DNA of 64,000 bases from Lyngbya sp. HA4199-MV5. Lineage in GTDB: Bacteria > Cyanobacteriota > Cyanobacteriia > Leptolyngbyales > Leptolyngbyaceae. A model generated the notes under the pieces. It did no database searches. It was not told the DNA's origin and was given only the letters and a program-made list of their open reading frames with translations. Of the stretch, positions 43,893-53,900 are shown piece by piece; positions within the stretch are counted from its first letter, which is position 1, and every line of letters starts with the position of its first letter. Position numbers and translations under genes: made by a program. The stretch is taken from positions 121,819 to 185,818 of the forward strand of contig JAHHHL010000007.1 of the NCBI GenBank assembly GCA_019359375.1, in the 5' to 3' direction.

Positions 43893-44672
43893 CTAGATAG
43901 AACTTTCGTAACGAATATCTTCAATAAGTCTATCGAGACAGTTATTCAATCTTTCAAGTTCTGTTTCCCTCAAGCCTTGATGGTTATCAACTTCTTGCTT
44001 AATTTGAGCTTTAAGGGCTTGCATCGCTTGCGTGTAGGGAAAGGGATTACCAATGTGAAAGGCTATATCTCGTGCTCCAGGGGTAATATACTTAGCTTCT
44101 TCGAGACTCTCCACCATAAGTTCTACGTATCTTTTGATTTCAGCCCGAAAACTATCCGAAGCCTTACCATTTATTTCAGAAAATTTAACTGATTGAAGAA
44201 TTGATTGATGGTGGTTTACCAACCATTGTGCAGCTAAGCGAGACTCTCTACCCGCTTTTTCAAATTCTCGTGCTTGATCTTTTACTCCATTTAAAATGTC
44301 TAACAAAGATAACGAAACGTCATCATTTCTTGATTCTATAAACTCTTTAATCTCTTTTATAATCTCCTCTAGCTTAGTTATCGTATTCTTTTGAGTTTCA
44401 ATTTTTTGTTGAGTCTTTAGACTAACCTCCTTGCTTGCGCCCTTCGGTAGTCTAAAGATTTTATCTTTAAACAGAGTTAACGTGGAAATCAGTGTCAAGG
44501 CTATGCCGACCACTAACAAAATGACCTTAACTTGAGAAGATATAGTCAAGGTAGAACTTCCCAACGGAAGCTTCTCTGCGCCACCAAGAACAATCAGGAA
44601 AACGCCGAAAAGTAATATGGCAAGAGGAGAGTTCTCCAGTAGCTTTAGCAGTAATTCAGGAATCTTATCCAT
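43893..44672 (-). CDS. Membrane protein with two N-terminal helices and a coiled-coil cytoplasmic part
   Basis: 259 residues. Two hydrophobic segments (SPLAILLFGVFLIVLGGAEK near residue 15 and VKVILLVVGIALTLISTLTL near 50) are separated by a short loop with LPLGSSTLTISSQ. A coiled coil follows (KIETQKNTITKLEEIIKEIK), then a helical domain around 150-250 (FRAEIKRYVELMVESLEEAK, ARDIAFHIGNPFPYTQAMQA). No nuclease, kinase or other catalytic motif is seen. The region is AT-rich compared with the neighbouring housekeeping genes, pointing to recent acquisition. It converges on the two small genes at 43321-43841. Confidence 0.75.
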   Translation of the reverse strand: MDKIPELLLKLLENSPLAILLFGVFLIVLGGAEKLPLGSSTLTISSQVKVILLVVGIALTLISTLTLFKDKIFRLPKGASKEVSLKTQQKIETQKNTITKLEEIIKEIKEFIESRNDDVSLSLLDILNGVKDQAREFEKAGRESRLAAQWLVNHHQSILQSVKFSEINGKASDSFRAEIKRYVELMVESLEEAKYITPGARDIAFHIGNPFPYTQAMQALKAQIKQEVDNHQGLRETELERLNNCLDRLIEDIRYESSI

Positions 44673-45110
44673 TTAGCTCTGAGGGTAAATGCGTGCAAGT
44701 AGCCTAGCCTATTCACTTTTCAATCTATCACTGAAAATCATAGAATCCTCCAAGCCTTACAAACTCTACAAGTGCCTTAAGAGTCTTTTTGAAAGGTGTG
44801 GTTGGTTATGCTAAACACTTATCGATTTCCCTAGCTCCTTGTAAAAAGGGAGAACTTATGCATCATTCCCCCTTTTTGGATGAACTTGAGAGATTTGAAC
44901 GCTTTGCTACAAAAAGCAGAACTATTCAAACGGAATCAAGGCTTGCAAAAGGACTTTTCTAGGTAATGCTGAAGTCATGTTACTATCTAAAATTTTTCGG
45001 AACATTTATCCAGCTCCAGTCTCTTAACCATATATTATCTGCATAATATCCTTGCCGTAAAAAATTGTCGAGAAATATATAACTGTTTTCAGAATCTAAC
45101 TGTTCATACG
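44673..45110. other. AT-rich intergenic region
   Basis: No gene or repeat recognised. Probably holds the promoter of the gene at 43893-44672. Confidence 0.4.
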
Positions 45111-45140
45111 AAAACGCCCTGCACCACAGAGCGCAGGGCA
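45111..45140 (-). terminator. Rho-independent terminator of clpC
   Basis: On the minus strand GCCCTGC and GCAGGGC form a 7-bp stem around a 10-base loop, followed by GTTTTC. It begins 24 bases after the clpC stop. Confidence 0.85.
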
Positions 45141-45163
45141 TTAGAGTAGAATTTAGGTGGTCT

Positions 45164-47722
45164 TTAAGAGACGATCGATTCCAGTAAACGCTCTGAGTGT
45201 GCGGCTGGGTGAATCACAACGTTGTTGTCGTCATCGAGATCCACGATCGCCGTGTCGCCTTCTCGAATGGTGCCGGATAGCAGGGCTTCTGCCAGGGCAT
45301 CTTCCAGCAAGCGGGTGATGACGCGGCGGAGCGATCGAGCACCGTAGCTGGGGCTGTAGCCTTCCACCACCAGGCGATCCTTCACGCGATCGGTGACTTC
45401 GAGGGCAATGCCGCGATCGGTGAGATTTGCTGCCACTTCTTGAATCAGCAGACCTGCAATTTGCTTCACTTCCTCACGGGTGAGTTGCCGGAAGACGATG
45501 ATTTCATCCAAGCGGTTGAGAAATTCGGGACGGAAGAACTGCTTGAGTTCCTCGTTGACCGATGCCTGAATGCGAGTGTACTGAGCATCTGCCTGGTCTG
45601 CAAACTCAAAGCCAAAGCCATTGCCACCTTTTTCGATCGCCCTGGAACCCACGTTTGCTGTCATGATTACGAGCGTGTTGTTGAAGTTCACGGTGCGACC
45701 CTGGGCATCCGTTAAGCGTCCATCGTCGAGCAATTGCAGCAAGAGATTGAACACATCGGGATGGGCTTTCTCAATTTCGTCGAAAAGGACAACCGAGTAA
45801 GGTTTGCGCCGTACCGCTTCCGTCAACTGTCCGCCTTCGCCGTAGCCCACATAGCCCGGAGGTGAGCCGATGAGTTTAGACACCGTATGCGATTCCATAA
45901 ACTCGGACATATCCAGCCGAATCATGGCATCTTCACTGCCAAACACATTCGCTGCCAGAGCTTTTGCCAACTCGGTTTTACCTACCCCAGTCGGACCAGA
46001 GAAGAAGAAACTGGCGATCGGGCGATCGGGGCTTTTCAACCCGACCCGTGCCCGCTTTAATGCCCGCGCTGCCGCTTTCACCGCTTCATCCTGACCAATC
46101 ACCCGCTCATGCAACGCATCTTCGAGATACAGCAGTTGCTCTGACTCTAGTTCAGTCAACTTGCGAACAGGTACGCCAGTCCAGGAGGCAACGATTTGGG
46201 CGATGTCGTCTTCGGTGACGGAGGGGGTGAGGAGTGAGGAGTGAGGAGTGAGGAGTTTTCCACCCTCTGCTTCCCCTGCCTCCCCTGCTTCCCCTTCTGC
46301 CCTCTGCCCTCTGCCTTCTGCCTTCTGTCCGCTAATTTGAGCTTCTAACTCCAACTCTCGATCGCGCAACTTCCCAGCGGCATCGAAATCTTGGGCGTTG
46401 ACTGCATCTTCTTTGGCTTTCTTGACCTGGCGTAGCTCTTTACGAAACGCTTTGGTGGGTGAATGTTGGGTGTTTGCCAACCGCACACGAGAGCCTGCTT
46501 CATCAATGAGATCGATCGCTTTGTCGGGAAGGTAGCGATCGGTGATGTAGCGATCGGACAACGTCGCAGCCGCAACCAGAGCGGTGTCTTCGATTTTGAC
46601 TTTGTGGAACTGCTCGTAGCGATCGCGTAACCCAAAGAGAATTTCGATGGTTTCGGTGACGCTGGGTGCATTGACGGTGACGGACTGAAAGCGACGTTCC
46701 AGCGCCGCATCCCGCTCGATGTACTGACGGTATTCATCCAGGGTAGTGGCACCCAGGCATTGCAGTTCGCCCCGTGCGAGAGCAGGTTTCAGCAGGTTGG
46801 CCGCATCCATGCCGCCTTCTGTACCACCTGCCCCGACCAGGGTATGCACTTCGTCTACCACCAGAATGATGTTGCCACTGGCACGCACTTCTTCGACGAC
46901 TTTCTTCAGGCGCTCTTCAAACTCACCCCGAAAGCGGGTGCCAGAAATGAGTGACCCCATATCTAGGCTGATGACCTGCTTGTTTTCCAGGTTTTCGGGT
47001 ACGTCGCGGTTCACAATACGCTGGGCAAGCCCCTCGGCGATCGCGGTTTTACCCACACCCGGTTCCCCAATCAGAATGGGGTTATTTTTCGTGCGGCGAC
47101 CGAGAATTTGCACCACGCGCTCAATTTCGGTTTGGCGACCCACGACCGGATCAAGTTTTCCATTCGCTGCCAGTTTCGTTAGGTTGGTGCTAAATTCTGC
47201 CAGCGTGAGGGTTTGGGCATTGCCTCGGCTATTAAAGGGATCTTCCTGACGACCACCCACTGACGCAGCGACGGCTTCTCCAATGGCTTGCGACCCCAAC
47301 ATTTGGAGCATTTGATCTTGCAATGCCAGCGGTTCGACACCCAGACGTTGCAGCACTTTGATGGCAACGGTTTCGTTCCCCTGCGTCAGGGCGAGCAGTA
47401 GATGTTCGGGGCTGACGTGATTTTGCCCCAGTTCCCGCGCTTGCTGCATGGCTTCGGCAAACAGGCGCTTGACTCGTGGGGTAAAGGGCAGTTCAGCCGG
47501 AAGGCTCCCCGTGCCGCGACCCGTAATTTTTTCACACTCGGCACGCGCAGCATCCAGAGTCACACCTAGTTCAACCAGCATGTGCGCGGCGTTGCTCGTT
47601 TGCTCGCGAATAATGCCCAGCAGCACCTGCTCTGTTCCCACCAGGTTGTGCCCCTGACGACGGGCTTCTTCCTGGGAAAGCATGACGGCTCGGATGGCTT
47701 TTTCTGTGAACAGTTCAAACAT
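45164..47722 (-). CDS. clpC: ATP-dependent Clp protease ATP-binding subunit ClpC
   Basis: 852 residues from the ATG at 47722, supported by AGGAG 8 bases upstream and the standard start [13 protein letters not shown]. Double Clp-N repeat (1-150); AAA D1 with Walker [17 protein letters not shown] near 210; middle domain with the UVR-like [24 protein letters not shown]2 with [19 protein letters not shown] near 560. It unfolds proteins for ClpP/R. Residues of about 462-498 are a low-complexity insert ([29 protein letters not shown]) from seven-base arrays, placed between the middle domain and D2 (before [17 protein letters not shown]). Confidence 0.96.
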   Translation of the reverse strand: MFELFTEKAIRAVMLSQEEARRQGHNLVGTEQVLLGIIREQTSNAAHMLVELGVTLDAARAECEKITGRGTGSLPAELPFTPRVKRLFAEAMQQARELGQNHVSPEHLLLALTQGNETVAIKVLQRLGVEPLALQDQMLQMLGSQAIGEAVAASVGGRQEDPFNSRGNAQTLTLAEFSTNLTKLAANGKLDPVVGRQTEIERVVQILGRRTKNNPILIGEPGVGKTAIAEGLAQRIVNRDVPENLENKQVISLDMGSLISGTRFRGEFEERLKKVVEEVRASGNIILVVDEVHTLVGAGGTEGGMDAANLLKPALARGELQCLGATTLDEYRQYIERDAALERRFQSVTVNAPSVTETIEILFGLRDRYEQFHKVKIEDTALVAAATLSDRYITDRYLPDKAIDLIDEAGSRVRLANTQHSPTKAFRKELRQVKKAKEDAVNAQDFDAAGKLRDRELELEAQISGQKAEGRGQRAEGEAGEAGEAEGGKLLTPHSSLLTPSVTEDDIAQIVASWTGVPVRKLTELESEQLLYLEDALHERVIGQDEAVKAAARALKRARVGLKSPDRPIASFFFSGPTGVGKTELAKALAANVFGSEDAMIRLDMSEFMESHTVSKLIGSPPGYVGYGEGGQLTEAVRRKPYSVVLFDEIEKAHPDVFNLLLQLLDDGRLTDAQGRTVNFNNTLVIMTANVGSRAIEKGGNGFGFEFADQADAQYTRIQASVNEELKQFFRPEFLNRLDEIIVFRQLTREEVKQIAGLLIQEVAANLTDRGIALEVTDRVKDRLVVEGYSPSYGARSLRRVITRLLEDALAEALLSGTIREGDTAIVDLDDDNNVVIHPAAHSERLLESIVS

Positions 47723-47947
47723 GATTGGTTCTCCTACCACGCCGTTTGTAGCGATGAATGAGACAACTGAAAGAGCAAGAGGCAGTGGTGAGAATCGCTG
47801 TAACCTGTCTTTCTCAGTTGCGATAAAACAAATGTGCAGTGGTGGGGTTCGGCTCCCCAGTAGACCGTATGTACTTTAATGTATTGATACTGTATCGCTG
47901 GCAGGGGGGCGATCGCAGTGGGGAAAGCCGTATTCGGTGGAGGGGGA
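47723..47947. other. clpC promoter side, no gene seen
   Basis: The stretch 47723-48161 between clpC and the TPR gene has no supported gene. The clpC leader and promoter must lie here; no clear -10/-35 pair was settled on. The downstream half is the dispersed repeat listed at 47948-48054. Confidence 0.4.
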
Positions 47948-48054
47948 GTTGTTAGTTGTTAGTTGTTGGTTGTTAGTGCATGAGCCGTTCCTGATTCCTT
48001 CTAAAGACTTTTCTTGAATGCCCAAAGGGCTATAAAACCAAAAACTAAAAACTC
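47948..48054. repeat. Dispersed repeat framed by heptad arrays (copy 3)
   Basis: TTGTTAG array, then GTTGTTAGTGCATGAGCCGT, TCCTGATTCCTTCTAAAGAC, then an additional ~20-bp segment holding GCCCAAAGGGC (a small palindrome) and the closing ACCAAAAACTAAAAACTCC. It differs at about four core positions from copies 1 and 2. Confidence 0.75.
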
Positions 48055-48161
48055 CTTTTGCCTTCTGCCTTCTCTTGTTATTACGTGCCATTACAACCGA
48101 CGTTAATGCCCCCAATGCGGCGGGTAGAATAGACTGCCAGCACAGGCTAGGAATCCTGCCT

Positions 48162-51100
48162 ATGACTTCTGCCCCCCAGTCGTTGCCCGAATCGCTGCCT
48201 CAATCGTTGCCCCAACCGTTGACTGTCGCGTTACAGCTTCATCGTAGTGGACGGGTAGCGGAGGCTGAATCTGCCTATCGTCAGAGGCTTGAGCAGTATC
48301 CGTATGATGTAGATGCACTGAACCTGTTGGGTGCATTGATGTATCAACAGAAGCGCTTTGAGGAGGCGATCGCGTGCTTTGAGCGGGTTTTGGCGCTGCA
48401 ACCAGAGAATCCTGATGCATATAACAGTGTGGGCATCGCGCTGAAGGGGCAGGGCAAGCTGGAGGAGGCTGTAGCTCATTATCAGCAGGCATTGTTGCGG
48501 CAGCCTACTCATGTGGAAGCGTTGAATAATCTGGGTAATGCGCTCAAAGAGTTGGGTGACCTAGAGGGCGCGATCGCAGCCTATCGACAAGCCCTCGACC
48601 TACGACCCGTCTACCCCGAAGCACACAGCAATTTGGGCACAGCGCTGAAAGATCAGGGGATGCTGGAGGACGCGATCGCCCACTACCGGGAAGCCCTCCG
48701 CCTGAAGCCAACCTATGCGGAGGCGCATCACAATTTGGGGGTTGCCCTTCAGCGGCAAGGAATTCTAGAAGAAGCCATCCACCATTACCAGCAGGCGATC
48801 GCGCTCAAGCCTGAATACCCCGAAGCGCGTTACCACTGGGGCAATGCACTGCAACAGCAGAGTGATTTGGAAGACGCGATCGTTCAGTACCGACAGGCGA
48901 TCGTGCTAAAACCCACCTATGCGGAGGCGCATCACGGGCTGGCAAATGCTCTCCAGTTACAGGGCAAGATCGGGGACGCGATCGCGGCGTACCATGATGC
49001 GCTTACCCTCCGTGAAGATTATGCTGAGGCTCATAACAATCTGGGGAATGCGCTCCAGGAGCAAGGTAAGCGAGACGAGGCGATCGCCCATTATGAACGC
49101 GCCCTTTCTCTCCGACCGCAGTTTGCCGAAGCGCACAGCAATCTGGGTTCCGTGTTGAAAGACCTGAAGCAGTTTGATCAGGCGATCACCCACTTCCATC
49201 AGGCACTTGCTATTCGACCAGACTATGCCGAAGTTCACAACAACTTAGGCAATGCGTACCAGGATCAGGGCAATTTAGAAGCGGCGATCGACTGCTACCG
49301 CCAAGCGATCGCAATTAATCCCAACTTTGCCGAGATTCGGAGCAATCTTGGTAACTTGCTTCAGCAAGATGGAAAGTTTGAAGAAGCATTTGAGCATCTG
49401 GAAGCCGCGATCGTTGCCCAACCGGAGTACACCGGGGCATACAACAACCTTGGCATTGCCCGTCGCAACTACGGTGACATCGAAGCCGCCTTTGCTGCCT
49501 ATGATCAGGCGCTTGCCCTCGATCCAGGCTTTGTGGAAGCAAAATGGAACAAAGCGCTGACCCATTTGTTTACAGGCGATCTCACACAGGGCTTTGCTGG
49601 CTACGAATGGCGCTTGCAGTGGAGCAAATTTCAAGAGCAAAACCTACCGCGATCGTTTTCGCAGCCTCGGTGGGACGGTTCTCCTTTGAACGGCAAAACC
49701 ATCCTGCTCTATACCGAACAGGGCATGGGCGACACCATTCAGTTTATTCGCTACGCGGCGATCGTCGCTCAATCAGGCGGGAACGTGATTGTTGAGTGCC
49801 AAGCCGCCCTGGTAAATCTCCTTCAAACCGTTGCAGACATTCAGCAAGTCATTCCTCATGACACTCCCCTCCCTCCCTTCGATGTCCACGCCCCCCTCAT
49901 GAGCCTGCCCCACATCTTCGGCACCACCCTCGACACCATTCCCAACCACATTCCCTACCTCCAACTACCCGCTTCCCCCGCTCCCCTGCTCCCCCTGCCT
50001 CCCTTATCCCCACTCCCCACTCCCCACTCCCCACTCCCCCTCACGATCGGCATCGTCTGGAGTGGCAACCCCCACAACCCCTACAACCGCAACCGAGCCT
50101 GTCCGTTAGAGTATCTTCTTCCCCTCGCAACCTTACCCAACATCACGCTCTACAGCTTGCAAAAAGAGCTGTCAGCCGCAGAACAGCAGCAGTTGAATGG
50201 CTGTCCCTCCGTTCACAACTTGCAGGAACACCTCCACGATTTTGTCGATACAGCCGCCATCATCCATGAGCTTGATCTCGTCATTGCAGTAGATACGGCT
50301 GTGGCACATCTCGCTGGGGCATTGGGGAAACCTGTGTGGCTGCTGCTACCCTTCTCCCCCGACTGGCGCTGGATGCAGGAGCGCAACGATAGCCCCTGGT
50401 ATCCCACGATGCGGCTGTTCCGGCAACCCACGTTTGGGGATTGGGGCAGTGTGATGGAGATGGTGAGAAAGGCGCTAGAAGGCAGGAGGCAGAAGGCAGA
50501 GGGCAGAAGGCAGGAGCTAGGAGGCAGAAACCCCCCACCCTGCACCCTACCCCCCACTCCTCACCCCTCGCACCTTACTCCTCATTCCTCTCCTCATTCC
50601 CCACTCCCCACTCCCCACTCCCTCCTTAAAGAAGCTGTCCGTCACCACCAGGCAAGACAATACCGTGAGGCGGAACAGTTGTGTCGTCAGATCTTGCAGC
50701 AGCAGGACGATCATGCGGATGCGTGGCATTTGTTGGGCATGGTGGCACATCAGGAGCGTAAGTTCGATGCGGCGATCGCAGCCTATCGTCGCGCTCTAGC
50801 AGCCAATCCGGAGCATCACGATACGTACAACAATCTGGCAGTGGCACTGCAAGAACTGGAACAGATTGATGAGGCGATCGCCCACTACGAAAAGGCGATC
50901 GCGCTGAAGCCAGACTTTGCGGATGCTCACAACAATTTTGCCAATGCACTCCGCCATAAAGGACGAACCGAGGAGGCGATCGCTCACTATCAGCAGGCGA
51001 TTGTGCTGCGACCTAACTACGCGGATGCTCACAATAATTTAGGACTGATCTACTTTGCAGAAGGGGAGTTTGAGCAGGCGGCGGCATGTTACCGTCAGGC

Positions 51101-53852
51101 GATCGCGGTGAAGCCAGACTTTCCCCAGGTGCACAATCATTTGGGCAATGCCTTAAAGGAACTGGGCGACTTTGATGCTGCCGTGAAATGCTACGAGCAG
51201 GCGATCGCGCTCAAGCCCGATTATGCGAAAGCCTTCAATAACTGGGGCAATATCTTCCGCGATCGGGGTGCTCTGCAAGAAGCCGTGCAGTATTACAACC
51301 AGGCAACCGCGATCGAGCCGACCTTTGCCGAGGCACACTGGAACAAAGCACTCACCCTGTTGCTCAACGGCGAATTGCAGGCTGGCTTTGCCGAATACGA
51401 ATGGCGCTGGCAGGTGAAACTACCCACCTTTCAGCCCATGCGCTCCCTAGCCCAACCCCGCTGGGACGGCTCTCCTCTGGCAGGTAAAACCATCTTCCTC
51501 CATGCTGAACAGGGTATGGGCGACATGATTCAGTTTGCGCGCTATGTGCCCCTGGTTGCTCAGCAAGGCGGACGCGTCGTGCTGGAATGCCACGCGCCAC
51601 TCGTGAACCTCTTCAAACAGCTTCCTGGCATACAGGCGATCGTCTCTTACGGCAGCACACCCCCTCCCTTCGATGTCCACGCGCCCCTCATGAGCCTGCC
51701 CCACATCCTCGGCATCACCCTCAACACCATCCCCGCCGACATCCCCTACCTTCAACTACCTGCTTCCCTCGCTCCCCCACTCCCCACTCCCCACTCCCCA
51801 CTCCCCCTCAAGCTCGGCATCGTCTGGAGCGGCAACCCCCAAAACCCCTACAACCGCACTCGCGCCTGCCCGTTAGACCCGCTACTATCCCTGGCAGAGC
51901 TTCCTGGGATTGCCCTCTACAGCTTGCAGAAGGAATTGACTGAGGGCGATCGCTCTCTTCTACAAGCTCATCCCCATGTCCACGCGCTGCACGAACATCT
52001 GCACGATTTCGTCGATACAGCCGCGCTGATCAATCAGCTTGATCTAATCATCGCCGTCGATACCTCGGTTGCCCATCTCGCGGGTGCCCTGGGCAAACCT
52101 GTGTGGCTCTTGCTGCCCTATGCCCCAGATTGGCGCTGGATGCTGGGACGAGAGGATAGTCCCTGGTATCCCACGATGCAACTGTTTCGCCAACCAGCGT
52201 ATGGGGATTGGAGCAGTGTAGTGAAGGCAGTGAAAGAGGCGTTAGAGGGCAGGAGGCAGGGGGCAGGAGGCAGAAGGGAGCAGGAGAGGCAGAGGGAGCA
52301 GGGGGAGCAAGGCAATCTGCTCCACACCCCGTACCCCGTACCCCGTACCCTGTACCCCATTCCCCGTACCCCACACCCCGTACCCCACACCCCACACCCC
52401 ACACCCCACTCCCTCCCCACCGCTCTCCAGCATTACCACAGCGGCAATTTCGCCGAAGCAGAACGGCTGTGTCGTGACGTGTTGCAGCAGCAGCCCGATC
52501 GCGTGGAAGCGTTGCAAATTCTGAGTGTGTCGCTCTGTCGCATGGGGCAATCAGCCGCCGCCATTCCCTACCTCCAACGCTTAGCGCAATTGCAACCGGA
52601 AGCCGCAGAATCGTGGAGTAATTTGGGCACGGCGTTGCAGGAGCAGGGACAGATTGAAGCGTCGATCGCCCATTTTCACCGTGCGATCGTCCTGCAACCG
52701 GACTATGCAGATGCCCATTACAATCTGGCGCTGGTACTTCAAGAGCAGGATCGGTTGGAAGATGCTCTGTTTCACAGCCAGCGGGTGCTTGCGCTCAAAC
52801 CAGACTATGCGGATGCGTTCTACAATCACGGCTTTCTATTGCGGCGGTTGGGACGACTGGAAGAGGCGATCGCCCACTATCGCACCGCCATTCAGCTTGC
52901 CCCGAATTCTGCTGGAGCGCACAAAAATCTGGGTCATGCACTCCTACTCACAGGCGAGTTACAGCAGGGCTTTCAGGAATACGAGTGGCGCTGGCGACAG
53001 TCCGGATGGACACCACGATCGTATCCCCAGCCGCTCTGGGATGGATCGCCCCTCGATGGCAAAACCATTCTCCTGCACGCCGAGCAAGGGTTTGGGGACA
53101 CCATTCAATTCATCCGCTATGCCGCACTGGTGAAAGCGTTGGGAGCGCAGGTCATCGTAGAATGCCCACCTGAGTTGCAGACGCTCCTGGAATCTGCGAC
53201 AGGCATCGATCAATACGTTGCTCAAGGCACGCCCCTCCCGACCTTTGACCTTCACGCGCCATTACTTAGCCTCCCCCATCTGCTAGGCACAACTCTGGAA
53301 ACCATTCCTGCCACTATCCCCTACCTCCATCCACCCCTTCCCCTGCTTCCCCGACTCCCGACTCCCGACTCCCCACTCCCCTCCCTCAAAATCGGCATCG
53401 TCTGGACGGGCAACCCTGACCACAAAAACAATCGCTATCGTTCGTTTGCGATCGACCGCTTTCTTGCCGCTTGCCAAAGACCAGGGATTTCGTTCTACAG
53501 CTTACAAAAGGGCGCAGACGAAGACTTGCAGACTTCTAAGATGCCAATTCAGAATCTAGGGCAGCATCTACACGACTTTAGCGACACGGCAGGCGCGATC
53601 GCTCAACTCGACCTGGTAATCACCATTGATACTGCTGTGGCACATCTCGCAGGTGCGCTGGGAAAACCTGTCTGGCTGTTGCTCTCCTTCGCTCCCGACT
53701 GGCGCTGGCTATTGGAACGTGAAGATAGCCCCTGGTATCCCACGATGCGCCTGTTTCGACAACGCCAACGGGGAAACTGGCAGGGTGTATTTGAGCAAGT
53801 TGCAGCCGCATTATGGCTATGGGTAGAAACGGGCAAAACGAACGGGCACTGA
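48162..53852 (+). CDS. Giant protein of three fused TPR-glycosyltransferase (GT9-like) modules
   Basis: 1,896 residues from the ATG at 48162 (AGGAAT 9 bases upstream; open frame to 48075). Module 1: about 13 TPRs, then a GT-B domain from GFAGYEWRLQW near residue 480. Module 2: TPRs from about 824, GT domain from GFAEYEWRWQV near 1075. Module 3: TPRs from about 1422, GT domain from GFQEYEWRWRQ near 1604. Each GT domain has PRWDGSPL or PLWDGSPL, GKTILL, EQGMGDTIQF (or EQGFGDTIQF), LxIGIVWSGNP and LDLVIAVDTAVAHLAGALGK, resembling ADP-heptose-type transferases. All three carry a Pro/His-rich insert at the same point between the two Rossmann halves, and the modules are joined by seven-base-array linkers ([18 protein letters not shown]). 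Probably glycosylates a surface target. Confidence 0.85.
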   Translation: MTSAPQSLPESLPQSLPQPLTVALQLHRSGRVAEAESAYRQRLEQYPYDVDALNLLGALMYQQKRFEEAIACFERVLALQPENPDAYNSVGIALKGQGKLEEAVAHYQQALLRQPTHVEALNNLGNALKELGDLEGAIAAYRQALDLRPVYPEAHSNLGTALKDQGMLEDAIAHYREALRLKPTYAEAHHNLGVALQRQGILEEAIHHYQQAIALKPEYPEARYHWGNALQQQSDLEDAIVQYRQAIVLKPTYAEAHHGLANALQLQGKIGDAIAAYHDALTLREDYAEAHNNLGNALQEQGKRDEAIAHYERALSLRPQFAEAHSNLGSVLKDLKQFDQAITHFHQALAIRPDYAEVHNNLGNAYQDQGNLEAAIDCYRQAIAINPNFAEIRSNLGNLLQQDGKFEEAFEHLEAAIVAQPEYTGAYNNLGIARRNYGDIEAAFAAYDQALALDPGFVEAKWNKALTHLFTGDLTQGFAGYEWRLQWSKFQEQNLPRSFSQPRWDGSPLNGKTILLYTEQGMGDTIQFIRYAAIVAQSGGNVIVECQAALVNLLQTVADIQQVIPHDTPLPPFDVHAPLMSLPHIFGTTLDTIPNHIPYLQLPASPAPLLPLPPLSPLPTPHSPLPLTIGIVWSGNPHNPYNRNRACPLEYLLPLATLPNITLYSLQKELSAAEQQQLNGCPSVHNLQEHLHDFVDTAAIIHELDLVIAVDTAVAHLAGALGKPVWLLLPFSPDWRWMQERNDSPWYPTMRLFRQPTFGDWGSVMEMVRKALEGRRQKAEGRRQELGGRNPPPCTLPPTPHPSHLTPHSSPHSPLPTPHSLLKEAVRHHQARQYREAEQLCRQILQQQDDHADAWHLLGMVAHQERKFDAAIAAYRRALAANPEHHDTYNNLAVALQELEQIDEAIAHYEKAIALKPDFADAHNNFANALRHKGRTEEAIAHYQQAIVLRPNYADAHNNLGLIYFAEGEFEQAAACYRQAIAVKPDFPQVHNHLGNALKELGDFDAAVKCYEQAIALKPDYAKAFNNWGNIFRDRGALQEAVQYYNQATAIEPTFAEAHWNKALTLLLNGELQAGFAEYEWRWQVKLPTFQPMRSLAQPRWDGSPLAGKTIFLHAEQGMGDMIQFARYVPLVAQQGGRVVLECHAPLVNLFKQLPGIQAIVSYGSTPPPFDVHAPLMSLPHILGITLNTIPADIPYLQLPASLAPPLPTPHSPLPLKLGIVWSGNPQNPYNRTRACPLDPLLSLAELPGIALYSLQKELTEGDRSLLQAHPHVHALHEHLHDFVDTAALINQLDLIIAVDTSVAHLAGALGKPVWLLLPYAPDWRWMLGREDSPWYPTMQLFRQPAYGDWSSVVKAVKEALEGRRQGAGGRREQERQREQGEQGNLLHTPYPVPRTLYPIPRTPHPVPHTPHPTPHSLPTALQHYHSGNFAEAERLCRDVLQQQPDRVEALQILSVSLCRMGQSAAAIPYLQRLAQLQPEAAESWSNLGTALQEQGQIEASIAHFHRAIVLQPDYADAHYNLALVLQEQDRLEDALFHSQRVLALKPDYADAFYNHGFLLRRLGRLEEAIAHYRTAIQLAPNSAGAHKNLGHALLLTGELQQGFQEYEWRWRQSGWTPRSYPQPLWDGSPLDGKTILLHAEQGFGDTIQFIRYAALVKALGAQVIVECPPELQTLLESATGIDQYVAQGTPLPTFDLHAPLLSLPHLLGTTLETIPATIPYLHPPLPLLPRLPTPDSPLPSLKIGIVWTGNPDHKNNRYRSFAIDRFLAACQRPGISFYSLQKGADEDLQTSKMPIQNLGQHLHDFSDTAGAIAQLDLVITIDTAVAHLAGALGKPVWLLLSFAPDWRWLLEREDSPWYPTMRLFRQRQRGNWQGVFEQVAAALWLWVETGKTNGH

Positions 53853-53900
53853 TAGAGAAACCCTGTAAAAACATCTTGCCCTGCACACACATTTCCACAC

